From Streptomyces himastatinicus ATCC 53653 (GTDB lineage Bacteria > Actinomycetota > Actinomycetes > Streptomycetales > Streptomycetaceae), in assembly GCF_000158915.1 (NCBI RefSeq), contig NZ_GG657754.1, positions 8,801,387 through 8,865,386 of the forward strand: a stretch of 64,000 nt of DNA, read 5' to 3'. The translations under genes were made by a program, and so were the position numbers. Of this stretch, positions 7,980 through 17,337 are shown in pieces. The notes beneath the pieces were generated by a model. It was not told the origin of the DNA and did no database searches. It saw only the letters and a program-made list of their open reading frames with translations. Every line of letters starts with the position of its first letter. Positions within the stretch are counted from its first letter, which is position 1.

Positions 7980-10171
7980 GTCCCCAGCCCCAGGCCGCCG
8001 TCGGCGCGCCGCTGTCCCGGGTGGACGGGCGGCTGAAGGTCACCGGCCAGGCCCCGTACGCCGCCGAGCACGACGTCGAGGGCGTCGTGCACGCGGTCAT
8101 CGTCGACAGCGGTGTCGGCCGTGGCCGCATCACCTCGATCGACACGCGTGACGCCGAAGCCCAACGGGACGTGCTGCGGGTGATCAGTCACCGCAACGCG
8201 CCGAAGTTGCCGTACCGCGACAACCCCGGGTCCAACAACCCGCCCGGGCGCAGGCTGCGGGTCTTCCAGGACGACCGGGTGCTCTTCCACGGTCAGCCGG
8301 TCGCCGTCGTGGTGGCCACCACCTTGGAGGCCGCTCAGCACGGCGCGAGCCTGGTCAAGGTCGCATACGACACCGAGCGGCCCTCGACCGACCTGCACGA
8401 GGCCGAGCGGGACAAGCCGACGACCTACGCGCGCGGTGACGCGGACGCCGGCTTGCGTTCCTCCGCCGTGCGGCTGGACCTGACCTACCAACTGGCGCGC
8501 AATCATCAGAACCCGATGGAGCCGCATGCCACCATCGCCCGCTGGGACGGCGACAAGCTGACCGTGTGGGACAAGACGCAGTGGGTGGTGGGCACGCGGG
8601 ACGAACTCGTCACGGTCTTCGACCTGCCCGAGGAGTCGGTGCGGATCATCTCACCGTTCGTCGGCGGCGCCTTCGGCAGCGGGCTGCGCTGCTGGCCGCA
8701 CACGGTGGTCGCCGCGCTGGCCGCGCGGGAGACGGGCCGCCCGGTCAAGCTGGTGCTGAGTCGCAAGCAGCAGTACTTCGGCACCGGCTTCCGGCCCTCG
8801 TACGAGTACCGGCTGCGGCTGGGCAGCGACCGCCGCGGCCGGCTGACGGCGATGGCCCACGAGATGGACGCCGAAACCTCGTCCTATGAGACGTTCACCG
8901 AGACCGTGATGCCCGCAGGGCAGATGCTGTACAGCATGCCGAACGTGAGCCAGGAGTACCGTACGGTGCCCCTGGACGTGAACACCCCGTTGTGGATGCG
9001 CGGCCCGGGCTTCGCCACGGCGTCCTTCGTGATCGAGTCGGCCATGGACGAACTCGCCCACAAGCTCGGCATCGATCCCCTGGAGCTGCGCCGGCGCAAC
9101 GAACCGAACGAGGACGAGTCCAACGGGCGGCCGTTCTCGACCCGCCGACTCCGTGAGTGCTACACCGTCGGTGCCCGCGAGTTCGGCTGGCACCGGCGCT
9201 CGTCCCGGCCGCGCTCGCGACGCGAGGGGGACTGGCTGATCGGCCTGGGTGTCGCGGTCGGCGTGTACGAGACACAGCGCAACCAAGCCCAAGCCCGGGT
9301 CCGCCTCGACGCCGACGGCACCGCCCTGGTCGAGACCGCGGCCAGCGACATGGGGCCGGGCACCTACACCTCCCAGACCCAGGTCGCCGCCGACGCCCTC
9401 GGGCTGACCATGCGCACGGTCACCTTGCGGCTCGGCGACTCCCTGTACCCGCCGACCCCGCCGCACGGCGGCTCGCAGACCATGGCGAGCGTCGGCTCCG
9501 CCGTCCTCGACGGCTGCGACAAGGTGCGCCGCCAGGCGATCGAACTCGCCGTCGAGGACCGCGAGTCACCGCTGTACGGAGCGGACGCCGACGACGTGGT
9601 GGTCCGCGGCGGCCGACTGCACGTGAAGGGCAACCCAGGGCGTGGTGAGACGTACCGGAGCCTGCTGACCCGCAACGACCGCACCCACGTCGAAGCGGGC
9701 GGCTCCTACGCGGGAGCGTCGAAACCGGAGAGGCACTCCTTCTACGCCTACAACGCCACGTTCGCGGAGGTCGCCGTCGACGCGAAACTCGGCCTGGTGA
9801 GGGTGCGGCGCATGCTCGGAGTGTACGACGCGGGCCGCATCATCAGCCCCAAGCTCGCCGAGAGCCAGGCGATCGGCGGCATCGTGGGCGGCATCGGCAC
9901 GGCCCTGCTGGAACACACCGTCACCGACCACCGCGACGGCCGGATCGTGAACGCCAACCTCGCCGACTACCTCGTCCCCGTCAACGCCGACGTCCCCGAC
10001 GTCAGGGCGATCTACCTGGACGGCGAGGACCGGAAAGCCGACCCGCTCGGCGTCAAGGGACTGGGCGAGGTCGTCCACGTCGGCGTGGCACCCGCCATCG
10101 CCAACGCGGTCTTCAACGCCACCGGCCGCCGCGTCCGCGAACTGCCCATCACCGCAGAGGCCTTGATGTGA
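7976..10171 (+). CDS. paoC: Molybdenum aldehyde oxidoreductase, molybdopterin subunit (PaoC/YagR-like)
   Basis: This is a catalytic subunit of about 731 residues. The start is GTG 7976, overlapping the FAD-subunit stop; an upstream in-frame start at 7856 would lie inside paoB and is rejected. It begins with the a/b hammerhead domain (VDGRLKVTGQAPYAAEH). Molybdopterin-binding segments follow: NHQNPMEPHATIARW, SPFVGGAFGSG and MRGPGFATASFVIES. Near the end, GVKGLGEVVHVGVAPAIANA contains the conserved active-site Glu of the family. The related E. coli enzyme oxidises a broad range of aldehydes to acids in the periplasm. Here the Tat signal on PaoA predicts action outside the membrane. The natural substrate is not evident. 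Confidence 0.93.
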   Translation: MSPQPQAAVGAPLSRVDGRLKVTGQAPYAAEHDVEGVVHAVIVDSGVGRGRITSIDTRDAEAQRDVLRVISHRNAPKLPYRDNPGSNNPPGRRLRVFQDDRVLFHGQPVAVVVATTLEAAQHGASLVKVAYDTERPSTDLHEAERDKPTTYARGDADAGLRSSAVRLDLTYQLARNHQNPMEPHATIARWDGDKLTVWDKTQWVVGTRDELVTVFDLPEESVRIISPFVGGAFGSGLRCWPHTVVAALAARETGRPVKLVLSRKQQYFGTGFRPSYEYRLRLGSDRRGRLTAMAHEMDAETSSYETFTETVMPAGQMLYSMPNVSQEYRTVPLDVNTPLWMRGPGFATASFVIESAMDELAHKLGIDPLELRRRNEPNEDESNGRPFSTRRLRECYTVGAREFGWHRRSSRPRSRREGDWLIGLGVAVGVYETQRNQAQARVRLDADGTALVETAASDMGPGTYTSQTQVAADALGLTMRTVTLRLGDSLYPPTPPHGGSQTMASVGSAVLDGCDKVRRQAIELAVEDRESPLYGADADDVVVRGGRLHVKGNPGRGETYRSLLTRNDRTHVEAGGSYAGASKPERHSFYAYNATFAEVAVDAKLGLVRVRRMLGVYDAGRIISPKLAESQAIGGIVGGIGTALLEHTVTDHRDGRIVNANLADYLVPVNADVPDVRAIYLDGEDRKADPLGVKGLGEVVHVGVAPAIANAVFNATGRRVRELPITAEALM

Positions 10172-10177
10172 GCCGCA

Positions 10178-11030
10178 GTGTCCCGGGCGACCAAGGAGCG
10201 GCCCAGCCGCCCGGGACACTCCACGCATGTCCGGCAGGCACGCCCCTTCGCACTTGCCACCATCGTCGATGTCCACGGCAGCGCACCCCTCCCGGCCGGT
10301 ACGTCGGTAGCGGTGGACATGGACGGCAACGCGGTCGGCAGCATCTCCGGCGGCTGTGTCGAGGGCGCCACTCGGACGACGACGCCTTGGCCGTCGGGCT
10401 GACCTGCGGTGGTGAACTCGACGTCCTGGTCCAGTGCATCGACCCCATGGCGCAGCCCCACCTGACCGCCGCCTTCGAGGAGGTCCTCCGGGTCGACCCA
10501 CAGCTGTGGCACAGGTCGTCGACGGCCCCGATGAATTCCTCGGCCGCACCCTGTGTGTCCTCGGTGCCGGGGAGGTGGACCGTGCGGTGACGGCACAGGC
10601 CGGTGCCCTCCTGCGGGCGGGACGTACCGCCCGCGTCGAGGTCGGCGGCGACGCGGACACCTGCCCCGAAAAGCTGTCCGTCCTCGTCCATGTCCACGCG
10701 TCCCGGCCCCGCATGCTGATCTTCGGCGCCGTCGACTTCGCCACCGCGGCCCGGTTCCCGGAGGCGGACGAGGTCGTGGTCGACTGGCCCCACCGGTACC
10801 TGGAACGAACCGAGGCCGACACTCGCATGCGTCCTCACCCACGACGCCAACCACGCCACCGGCCTGCCCCTGTCCCACGGCTCGGGGCCGATTCACGGCC
10901 CCGGGCCGTCGACGGTACCTGGGAGCGGGTGCTTACCGCGCTGATTCCGCCGGGGCGGCTTCCCCACCCGAGACGCGGCCGCCGCCGCGCTGCGCCGGAT
11001 GCTGGAGGGTGCATGCGACCACGATGCGGG
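10178..11030 (+). pseudogene. XdhC/PaoD-type molybdenum cofactor insertion protein, multiply frameshifted
   Basis: Pieces of an XdhC-family protein are readable in order but in changing frames. From GTG 10178 comes PFALATIVDVHGSAPLPAG, then SGGCVEGA. In another frame follow DDDALAVGLTCGGELDVLVQ and DEFLGRTLCVLGAGEVDRAV, then RMLIFGAVDFATAARFPEAD and LACVLTHDAN. About 15-20 residues are missing after CVEGA, and at least three frame changes occur. In intact paoABCD-type operons this gene inserts sulfurated MCD/MPT cofactor into the large subunit, so the enzyme upstream may lack its chaperone unless a homologue exists elsewhere. It lies 6 nt after paoC, which fits an original four-gene operon. 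The 185 bases after it show no gene. Confidence 0.8.
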
Positions 11031-11263
11031 CGAACAGGCAGTGGCGTGGAGTTTCCGCGGCGCAGCACCAGGGCCGGCGTCCGATGGGGCGGCCGACACG
11101 TATCGTCGTACCGGGCTGGGGCATTCAGCGGTAAGTCGGCATCCTTTTGAGTTGCGGGCTTGTGGGACGAACTCGTTTCGCGGCTGTGCTGACCAGCAGA
11201 GTCGGTTGACTTGGCGTGGGAAGCGATCGCTTCTCCGACGCGTCTCTTGTGAGGGCAGCTACC

Positions 11264-12862
11264 TTGATCAACAGACGGAGCGTGCTGCGGGCAGGCACTG
11301 TGGGTGTCTGGGGAACGGAGATGGTGGGTTCGCAGTCGCTGCCCGCAGCTGCCGCGCCATCCACCGAAGAGACGGAGCGGGTCAGCCAACGGGACTGGGA
11401 GTTGCTGGCTGAGGCGCTGTCGTCGCGTTCCACTCTCTACCGGCCGGGAGATTCCGGCTACCCGCCGCTGGCACTTCCGTTCAACCATCGGTACGCCGGG
11501 GTCCGCCCTGCTGGAATCGTGGCGTGCGCCACCACCCGGGATGTCCGGGCGGCGGTCCGCTGGGCCCGCGCGGTGGGGCTGCCCGCCGTGCCTCGTTCCG
11601 GGCTGGGCCACAACTACGCCGGGTACTCCGCCACCACTGGTCTGCTGCTCAACATGGCCCGCATGAAAAGCATCGTCTCCACCCCGCGGCCGGGTGCCGT
11701 CTCCCGGACCCGGACCTACGGGCGGATGAGGGTCGTTCACGACGCGGGTACCGTCACCGTGGGAGCCGGGGTCACCAACGGCGACCTGCACCCGCTGCTG
11801 GAGGACCGCGGCATGTTCGTGCCGACCGGCCGCTGCCCTACGGTCGGGGTGGCCGGGCTGGTGCTCGGTGGCGGAATCGGCTTCAGTGACAAGATGTTCG
11901 GCCTGACCTGCGACCGGCTTGTGTCGACGACCGTGGTACTCGCCGACGGCAGCGTGGTGGAGGCCAGTCAGGACGCGCACCCCGACCTGTTCTGGGGTTG
12001 CCGCGGCGGGGCGGGAAACAACTTCGGTGTCAACACCTCCTTTACGTTCCAGTACGAGCGGTTCCAGGGCGACGTGGGCGTCTACCAGTTGCGCTGGAGT
12101 TTGGACTCGGTGGTGCAGGTGATCGCCACCGCGCAACAGATCGCCGTGAACACCCTGGACGACAAGCGGTTCCATCTCCGCGTCGGCATCGGGACCCACG
12201 GGCTCACCAGGGACCAGATTCGTGCCAACGCCAACGTCAATGCCATCGGTCAGTACTACGGCTCCCTCGAGGAGTTGCGCGACACCCTGGCCCCGCTGCT
12301 CGCCATCGGCACGGCTGAGGAGCGCGCTCGCAACAACGCGTCCGTCCGCGAGGTCGCTCCGGGTGTGGCGAGCGTGCTGCTCAGTGCCACCACTCCGGTG
12401 CAACAGTTCGCCGCCAAGTCGGCGGTTCTGACCTCCCGGACGCTCCTGACCGATGACCAGATCGGTGCCGCCGCCGATCAGCTGCTGGACTGGCCTGGCA
12501 GTGATAACGAGGACGGAGCCGGGTTCGCCATGTTCGCCCTCGGCGGCGAGATCAATCAAGTGCCGCCGGACGCCACGGCGTTCGTGCACCGAAACGCCGT
12601 GTTCATCCTCGCCGCCGAGACCTCCTGGGCGGATTATGATCCGCCCAGCGTCGCCGACGCGAACCTTCACTGGCTCCGTGAGTTCTACTGCGGCATTTTC
12701 GGTGACACACCGCCCCCGCACTCGTATCAGAATTTCCCGGATCCGACCCTGAAGGACTGGCGGCGGGCCTACTACGGTGCGAACTACGACCGGCTGGTCC
12801 GGGTGAATCGGAAGTACGATCCGACCAACTTCTTCAGCTACCCGCAGGGGGTCGGCACCTGA
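11264..12862 (+). CDS. Tat-exported FAD-binding oxidoreductase with BBE domain
   Basis: This secreted flavoprotein has about 532 residues. LINRRSVLRAGTVGV gives a twin-arginine signal. The FAD_binding_4 (PCMH) domain is seen in ACATTRDVRAAVRWAR, GLGHNYAGYSATTGLLLNM and VGVAGLVLGGGIGFSDKMFG. The C-terminal berberine-bridge motif YYGANYDRLVRVNRKYDPTN ends the protein. In VPRSGLGHNYAG the family's usual GGHS region reads GLGHN, so the covalent His appears kept. Such oxidases act on sugars, alkaloids or polyketides with O2. TTG 11264 is chosen because GAGGG lies 8-12 nt upstream and the Tat motif follows directly; GTG 11249 or GTG 11216 would lengthen the N-terminus. No clear link to the neighbouring operon. 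Confidence 0.85.
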   Translation: MINRRSVLRAGTVGVWGTEMVGSQSLPAAAAPSTEETERVSQRDWELLAEALSSRSTLYRPGDSGYPPLALPFNHRYAGVRPAGIVACATTRDVRAAVRWARAVGLPAVPRSGLGHNYAGYSATTGLLLNMARMKSIVSTPRPGAVSRTRTYGRMRVVHDAGTVTVGAGVTNGDLHPLLEDRGMFVPTGRCPTVGVAGLVLGGGIGFSDKMFGLTCDRLVSTTVVLADGSVVEASQDAHPDLFWGCRGGAGNNFGVNTSFTFQYERFQGDVGVYQLRWSLDSVVQVIATAQQIAVNTLDDKRFHLRVGIGTHGLTRDQIRANANVNAIGQYYGSLEELRDTLAPLLAIGTAEERARNNASVREVAPGVASVLLSATTPVQQFAAKSAVLTSRTLLTDDQIGAAADQLLDWPGSDNEDGAGFAMFALGGEINQVPPDATAFVHRNAVFILAAETSWADYDPPSVADANLHWLREFYCGIFGDTPPPHSYQNFPDPTLKDWRRAYYGANYDRLVRVNRKYDPTNFFSYPQGVGT

Positions 12863-12867
12863 CGTCC

Positions 12868-13130
12868 TCAAACCGACGCCAGGCGGCGGGCTGACCGACG
12901 AACGGCGAGGAGGTGCGACGACCGCGAGGTAGGTGTTCTCACCGAAGATGCCGTCGATCGTGACAGGGCGACCTCACTTGTCGAGCTTGCATTTGTCCGC
13001 CTCTTCGAACGTCCCTCCAGCGCCGCCTCGTGCTCCCGCAGCAGCCGCTCCAACACCGGCACCGCCGACGTCCGGCACAACGCCAAACGTCGAAGTGGCT
13101 CCTCGGCGTGGCCGACGAAGCCGAGGAGGT
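12868..13130 (-). pseudogene. Unidentified degenerate coding remnants
   Basis: On the minus strand, RTSAVPVLERLLREHEAALEG is readable and shifts into TFEEADKCKLDK followed by a stop at about 12977-12979. Beyond it a separate scrap reads VTIDGIFGENTYLAVV, which resembles the repeat of peptidoglycan-binding (PG_binding_1) domains. None of the pieces has a start or an intact domain. I do not recognise the parent genes with confidence. Confidence 0.35.
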
Positions 13131-13137
13131 CGGCCTG

Positions 13138-13414
13138 GCGTGCCCATCGCCTTCGCGGTAGAGCACCAGGTGTTCGTGGTAGAGAACGCCGTCGCGGATG
13201 TCGCCGGTGGCGGTGAAGCCGGTGTCGTCGACGTAGTCGAGGTGGTTTCCGGTGACGGCGCTCCGGCGGTCGCCGCGGGCCTCGTCGTAGCGGCCGTTCG
13301 GCAGCAGTTCCTGGCGGATGTATCCGTCAGCGGTCACCCACATCCCGAGGTACGGATGCGGGTCGCGGAGGCGGCGGCAGGCCGAGCGGGTCGGGGCACC
13401 CACGGGGCCACCCA
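13138..13414 (-). pseudogene. Atu4866-family protein remnant
   Basis: The minus strand encodes DPHPYLGMWVTADGYIRQEL, then LPNGRYDEARGDRRSA, VTGNHLDYVDDTGFTATGDI and RDGVLYHEHLVLYRE. This is nearly the whole small Atu4866 beta-barrel domain. Between RRSA and VTG about nine residues present in relatives (a GxYxVTG strand) are missing. The frame continues into unrelated arginine-rich sequence instead of stopping. There is no convincing start codon with a ribosome binding site. I read it as a decayed gene. The family's function is unknown; members often neighbour SDR or MFS genes under LysR/AraC control. Confidence 0.6.
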
Positions 13415-13424
13415 CGGGCCCACG

Positions 13425-14021
13425 TCACACCGGTTCTGTGGTGGCGGGAGCGGTGGCGGCCTCGCCCGCCAGCTCGACCAGGGTGATCAGGACCTCCTTC
13501 CCGGACTCCCGGTCCCGCGCGTCGCACAGCACCACCGGAGTCTCCTCATCCAGGTCGAGTGCTGTCGCCACTTCACCCGCGCTGTAGTCGCGGACGCCGT
13601 TGAAGCAGTTGACGGCGACGACGAACGGCAGTCGGCGCCGCTCGAAGTAGTCGACGGCCGGGAAGGAGTCCCGCAGTCTCCGGGTGTCCGCGAGCACCAC
13701 CGCGCCCAGAGCGCCGGTGGCGAGCTCGTCCCACAGGAACAAGAACCGGTCCTGGCCCGGAGTGCCGAAGAGATACAGCGCGAGGTCGTCGCCGAAGGTG
13801 ATCCGGCCGAAGTCCAGTGCCACGGTGGTGGTGCGCTTGTCGGTGACCTCGTCCAGGCTGTCGTCCATCCGGCCCGCCTCGGTCAGGAGCTCCTCCGTGT
13901 TCAACGGCCGGATCTCGCTGACCGTGCCGACGAACGTGGTCTTGCCGACGCCGAAGCCCCCGGCCACCAGGATCTTGAGGGTGAGAAAGGGCGCTGGCGC
14001 GTCAGAGCGCTCGGAGTCCAT
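13425..14021 (-). CDS. cvnD: Conservon GTPase CvnD
   Basis: This 198-residue small Ras/Gtr-like ATP/GTP-binding protein shows Walker A GGFGVGKTTF (about 21-30), the switch region KRTTTVALDFG and the GTPGQDRF motif. It is the last gene of a four-gene conservon (cvnA-B-C-D, all minus strand) and overlaps cvnC by 20 nt. In studied streptomycete conservons these proteins form a membrane-associated complex resembling eukaryotic G-protein-coupled systems and influence development or antibiotic production. The stimulus for this copy is unknown. Confidence 0.93.
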   Translation of the reverse strand: MDSERSDAPAPFLTLKILVAGGFGVGKTTFVGTVSEIRPLNTEELLTEAGRMDDSLDEVTDKRTTTVALDFGRITFGDDLALYLFGTPGQDRFLFLWDELATGALGAVVLADTRRLRDSFPAVDYFERRRLPFVVAVNCFNGVRDYSAGEVATALDLDEETPVVLCDARDRESGKEVLITLVELAGEAATAPATTEPV

Positions 14022-14379
14022 CGATCACCTTCCTGAGGATGCGTGCGTCGGGGAGTCGGGCCGGCGGGACGGGCGGCGTGGCGCGGATCAGGCCCATCGC
14101 CAGCAGATCGCTGAGGAGCACTCGTACGACCGCCAGTGGCAGTCCGGAGTCGGACGCGATGTCGGCCACCGGGTGCGGCCGTGGTCTGCACAGGTGGAGG
14201 ATCGCCGCCTGCTCGGGCGAGAGCACCGGGTCGTGACCGGCATCCGGCAGTGCGTGGATGACGGTCATCAGGTCGAGTCGCTGCTCGCTGCCGACGTGCG
14301 CCCGCCCGGTCGTCACGGCGTAGAGCCGTACCAAGGGCCCCGCCGCTTCGTCGTACCAGCGCTGATCGGAGTCAGTCAT
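14002..14379 (-). CDS. cvnC: Conservon DUF742 protein CvnC
   Basis: This 125-residue DUF742 protein has GPLVRLYAVTTGRA near the start and a winged-helix-like segment at the end: EQAAILHLCRPRPHPVADIA followed by LPLAVVRVLLSDLLAMGLI. DUF742 proteins are the constant third member of conservons, between the roadblock protein and the GTPase. Start at ATG 14377-14379, overlapping cvnB by 8 nt. Confidence 0.92.
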   Translation of the reverse strand: MTDSDQRWYDEAAGPLVRLYAVTTGRAHVGSEQRLDLMTVIHALPDAGHDPVLSPEQAAILHLCRPRPHPVADIASDSGLPLAVVRVLLSDLLAMGLIRATPPVPPARLPDARILRKVIDGLRAL

Positions 14380-14800
14380 CGAGGCGTGAGGTCTCACCGG
14401 CCTCGCCGCGTGCCGGACTGCCGAGGTGCGCGCCGACCCGCTTGACGAGCCGGGCCATCTCGTACGCGACCAGGCCGACATCGGCGTCGGCATCGCTGAA
14501 CACCGCCAGGCAGGAGCCCTCGCCGGCGGCGACGACGAACAGGAATCCGTCCTCCAGCTCGACCAGTGTCTGGACGACCCCGCCCGCCCTGAAGTGGCGT
14601 CCGGCGCCTTTGGCGAGGCTGTGGAAGCCGGAGGCGATCGCGGCGAACCGCTCTCCGTCGTCCCGGGACACGGCCTTCGACACGCCGACTGGCAGCCCGT
14701 CGCCGGAGAGTACGACCGCCTGTCTGATCTCCGGCACATGAGCCACGAGTTCCTCCAGGAGCCAGTCGAGTTCACTGGAGCGGTGGGCGGTGCGGGTCAT
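14372..14800 (-). CDS. cvnB: Conservon roadblock/LC7 protein CvnB
   Basis: The product has 142 residues and a roadblock/LC7 fold. It starts TRTAHRSSELDWLLEELVAH, then VVLSGDGLPVGVS, FAAIASGFHSLA and GFLFVVAAGEGSCLAVFSDA. Proteins of this type act as GTPase-regulating scaffolds. Its ATG overlaps the cvnA stop (ATGA) and its 3' end overlaps cvnC, so the four genes are translated as a coupled set. Confidence 0.93.
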   Translation of the reverse strand: MTRTAHRSSELDWLLEELVAHVPEIRQAVVLSGDGLPVGVSKAVSRDDGERFAAIASGFHSLAKGAGRHFRAGGVVQTLVELEDGFLFVVAAGEGSCLAVFSDADADVGLVAYEMARLVKRVGAHLGSPARGEAGETSRLDD

Positions 14801-17253
14801 CGGTTCTCTCCTTCGCCTTCTGTGCCGTGGTCGCTCTCCCCCTGGGGGCGCGGCGCCGTTCTGACGGCCTGGCCACGGGCCCAGCCCGTCCGGAAGGACG
14901 CCATGGTGGCGCGGGCCTCCTCGGGTGTTCTCCCGGATGGTTTCCGCGTCTGCTCGTACGGTTCGGTCTCGTCGGACGGCTCGGTCGCCGGACCGGACTG
15001 GCGTATGCGACGGGGCAGTTCGGGCCGGGCCGCGTGAGGCGGAGGTTCTTCGCCGGTGGCCGGCGACGGCCGCTCGGCGGGAGCAGAAAGCGACGTGGGG
15101 GGCAGGGGCTCCGTTACGTGTGCGTTCGTGGGGTGTACCGGCTCCCGCGGCGGCCCGGCCGGGACCGGGACGGAAGCAGCGGGCGCCGCACCCACGTGGC
15201 CCGGATACGGATCCGTATCCGCGGCCGCCGTCCTCGCCGAGGCGGTGGCACCCGGCCTGGCCGAGATCCGGCGGGGCAGACCGGCGGTCGTGCCGTCCGC
15301 GGCCGCTTCGCCCGCCTCCGTACCGTCACCTGTCTCATCGATCGGTTCGCCCGCCACTTGGCCGGGCAGCAGGACCACGGCGACGATGCCCCCGTACACC
15401 GACGATCGCAGGGCCACCCGCACGTCCAGGCGGTGCGCGAGCCGGTTCACCACGAACAGGCCGAGCTGGCCGCTGTCGAGCAGGTCGATGCGTTCGGTGT
15501 CGGTCATGCGCCGGTTGGCCTCGGCGAGCGCGGACTGCTCCATGCCGAGCCCGCGGTCCTCGATCTCCAGCGCGATGCCCGCGCCGACGCGCTCGGCGGA
15601 CACGCGCACCCTGGTGGGCGGAGGCGAGAACGCCGTGGCGTTCTCGACGAGTTCGGCAAGCAGGTGCGTGAGGTCCGCTACCGCTGCGCCCGGCACCCGG
15701 ACCGCTGGGATGTCCGTGACCAGCACCCGATCGTAGTCCTCGACCTCGGCCACCGCTGCCCGGACGATGTCCATGAGCGGTACGGGGCGCCGCCAGCGCC
15801 GCCCCGGCATGGCACCGGAGAGGATGATGAGGCTCTCCGAGTGGCGACGCATCCGGGTGGTGAGATGGTCGAGCCGGAACAGATCCTCCAGCTCGGCCGG
15901 GTTCTCGTTGCGGCGTTCCATCGTGTCGAGCAGGGCGAGCTGGCGGTGTACCAGTATCTGGTTGCGGCGCGCGAGGTTCACGTAGACGCCGGAGATGCCG
16001 TGCAAGACTTCGGCCCGATCGGCCGCTGCCTTGACCGCGGCCCGGTGGACGGCGACCAACGAGGCGCCGACCTGGCCCACTTCGTCGTCGGGCTGGGGGC
16101 GCACGGGCGCTACGGCATCGAGGTCGACGGGCTTCCCGGCGTGCAGTCTCGCGATGGCGCGAGGCAGTTCGCGGCCCGCCAGGGTGAGCGCGGAGTTGCG
16201 CAGGCCGGTGAGTTCGACGATCAGGCCACGGCCGATCCGGACCGAGATCACCAGCGAAAGCACCACCCCCACGAGGCCGAGGACCACGGCGACGCCCGAG
16301 CCGCCGAGGGCGTCGAACGAGAGGGGGTCCGCGCTGTCGGCGGCGCCCGTGCTCGCCTGCCGCTGCGCCTGTGCGAGCTGCTGGAGGACGTCTCCGGCGG
16401 GCGTGCTCCAGCCGGCGGACGCGGCGACCTGACCGGCTTGCCCATCTTGTGTGCGGTTACCTGCCTCGAAGATGGCGTCCTCGATGCCCCGCAGGTCCCG
16501 CATCGCGGTCCCGGTGAGGATCTTCCGGTACGGGGCCGCGTCGGCGGCCCGTAGATCGTCCACGGAAGCGGAGAGCAGGTACCGCTGGGTGTGGGCGGCG
16601 CCGACGAACTCCACGTACTGGCCCCCGGTGATATGGCCCGACACCTGTGCGGCGCCCATCAGCGCGTCCTCGCGGGCGATCATCTCCCGGGCATGCGCCA
16701 GTTCGAGGACGACGCGTGCCGCCGAGGCGGTGTCGGGGCCCGGCATGACGGCCAGGGATCCTTTCAGGGCGAAGGCCCGGGCGATCGTGCTGTTGTAGGC
16801 GTCGTAGGTGTCCTGCCACCCGGCATCGCGTCCGCGCAGCCGCTCGCGCAGGGCGCCGAGGCCGTCGACGCCGGTCATCAGCTGGTCCACGCGGTCCGCG
16901 GGGTTCGCACCCACGGCCTCGCTGTCCAGGCTGCTCGCCCGGATTCCGCTGCGGAGCGCGGCGGCCGCCGCGTCGGTGTTCCTCTCCTTGTCCACCGTGT
17001 CGTCGGCGCGTTCCCGGCTGGGTGCGGCGAGTTGTCGCAGCGCGGCGGAGCGTTCGGACTGCACGGCGGTGACGAGCGAGTCCAGTGGGTTCAGGAGGGA
17101 GGCGTTGGCTTCTTTGTACTGGCTCAGTTCCGAGACGCTACGCGCCGTCGTGACGGTGGCGAAGGCCCACAGCGACATCAGGGAGACGGCGGGGACCATC
17201 AGCAGGCAGACGATCTTCGCCCGGATCGAACGTGGCACCAGGAATGTGCTCAT
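14797..17253 (-). CDS. cvnA: Conservon sensor histidine kinase CvnA (nitrate/nitrite-sensor type)
   Basis: This is a membrane sensor kinase of about 818 residues. The first transmembrane helix (IVCLLMVPAVSLMSLWAF) is near residues 15-32. A long extracytoplasmic helical NIT-like sensor follows, with a second helix (VAVVLGLVGVVLSLVISV) around 320 and a HAMP-like region. The ATP-binding domain has the N box ELVENATAFSPP, the G box EIEDRGLGM and SGQLGLFVVNRLAHRL. The last 200 residues are a Pro/Ala/Thr-rich disordered tail. The usual H-box phosphorylation site is not obvious, as in other conservon kinases. ATG 17253 is preceded by GAGGAA; a TTG at 17256 would add one residue. Confidence 0.92.
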   Translation of the reverse strand: MSTFLVPRSIRAKIVCLLMVPAVSLMSLWAFATVTTARSVSELSQYKEANASLLNPLDSLVTAVQSERSAALRQLAAPSRERADDTVDKERNTDAAAAALRSGIRASSLDSEAVGANPADRVDQLMTGVDGLGALRERLRGRDAGWQDTYDAYNSTIARAFALKGSLAVMPGPDTASAARVVLELAHAREMIAREDALMGAAQVSGHITGGQYVEFVGAAHTQRYLLSASVDDLRAADAAPYRKILTGTAMRDLRGIEDAIFEAGNRTQDGQAGQVAASAGWSTPAGDVLQQLAQAQRQASTGAADSADPLSFDALGGSGVAVVLGLVGVVLSLVISVRIGRGLIVELTGLRNSALTLAGRELPRAIARLHAGKPVDLDAVAPVRPQPDDEVGQVGASLVAVHRAAVKAAADRAEVLHGISGVYVNLARRNQILVHRQLALLDTMERRNENPAELEDLFRLDHLTTRMRRHSESLIILSGAMPGRRWRRPVPLMDIVRAAVAEVEDYDRVLVTDIPAVRVPGAAVADLTHLLAELVENATAFSPPPTRVRVSAERVGAGIALEIEDRGLGMEQSALAEANRRMTDTERIDLLDSGQLGLFVVNRLAHRLDVRVALRSSVYGGIVAVVLLPGQVAGEPIDETGDGTEAGEAAADGTTAGLPRRISARPGATASARTAAADTDPYPGHVGAAPAASVPVPAGPPREPVHPTNAHVTEPLPPTSLSAPAERPSPATGEEPPPHAARPELPRRIRQSGPATEPSDETEPYEQTRKPSGRTPEEARATMASFRTGWARGQAVRTAPRPQGESDHGTEGEGENR

Positions 17254-17337
17254 CAATTCCTCGAGCTGTCAGGGGTGAGGGTGTGCGGTGGGGAGGCGGG
17301 GGACGGCAGTGCGGCGGGGGCAAAGCGGTGGCTGGGC

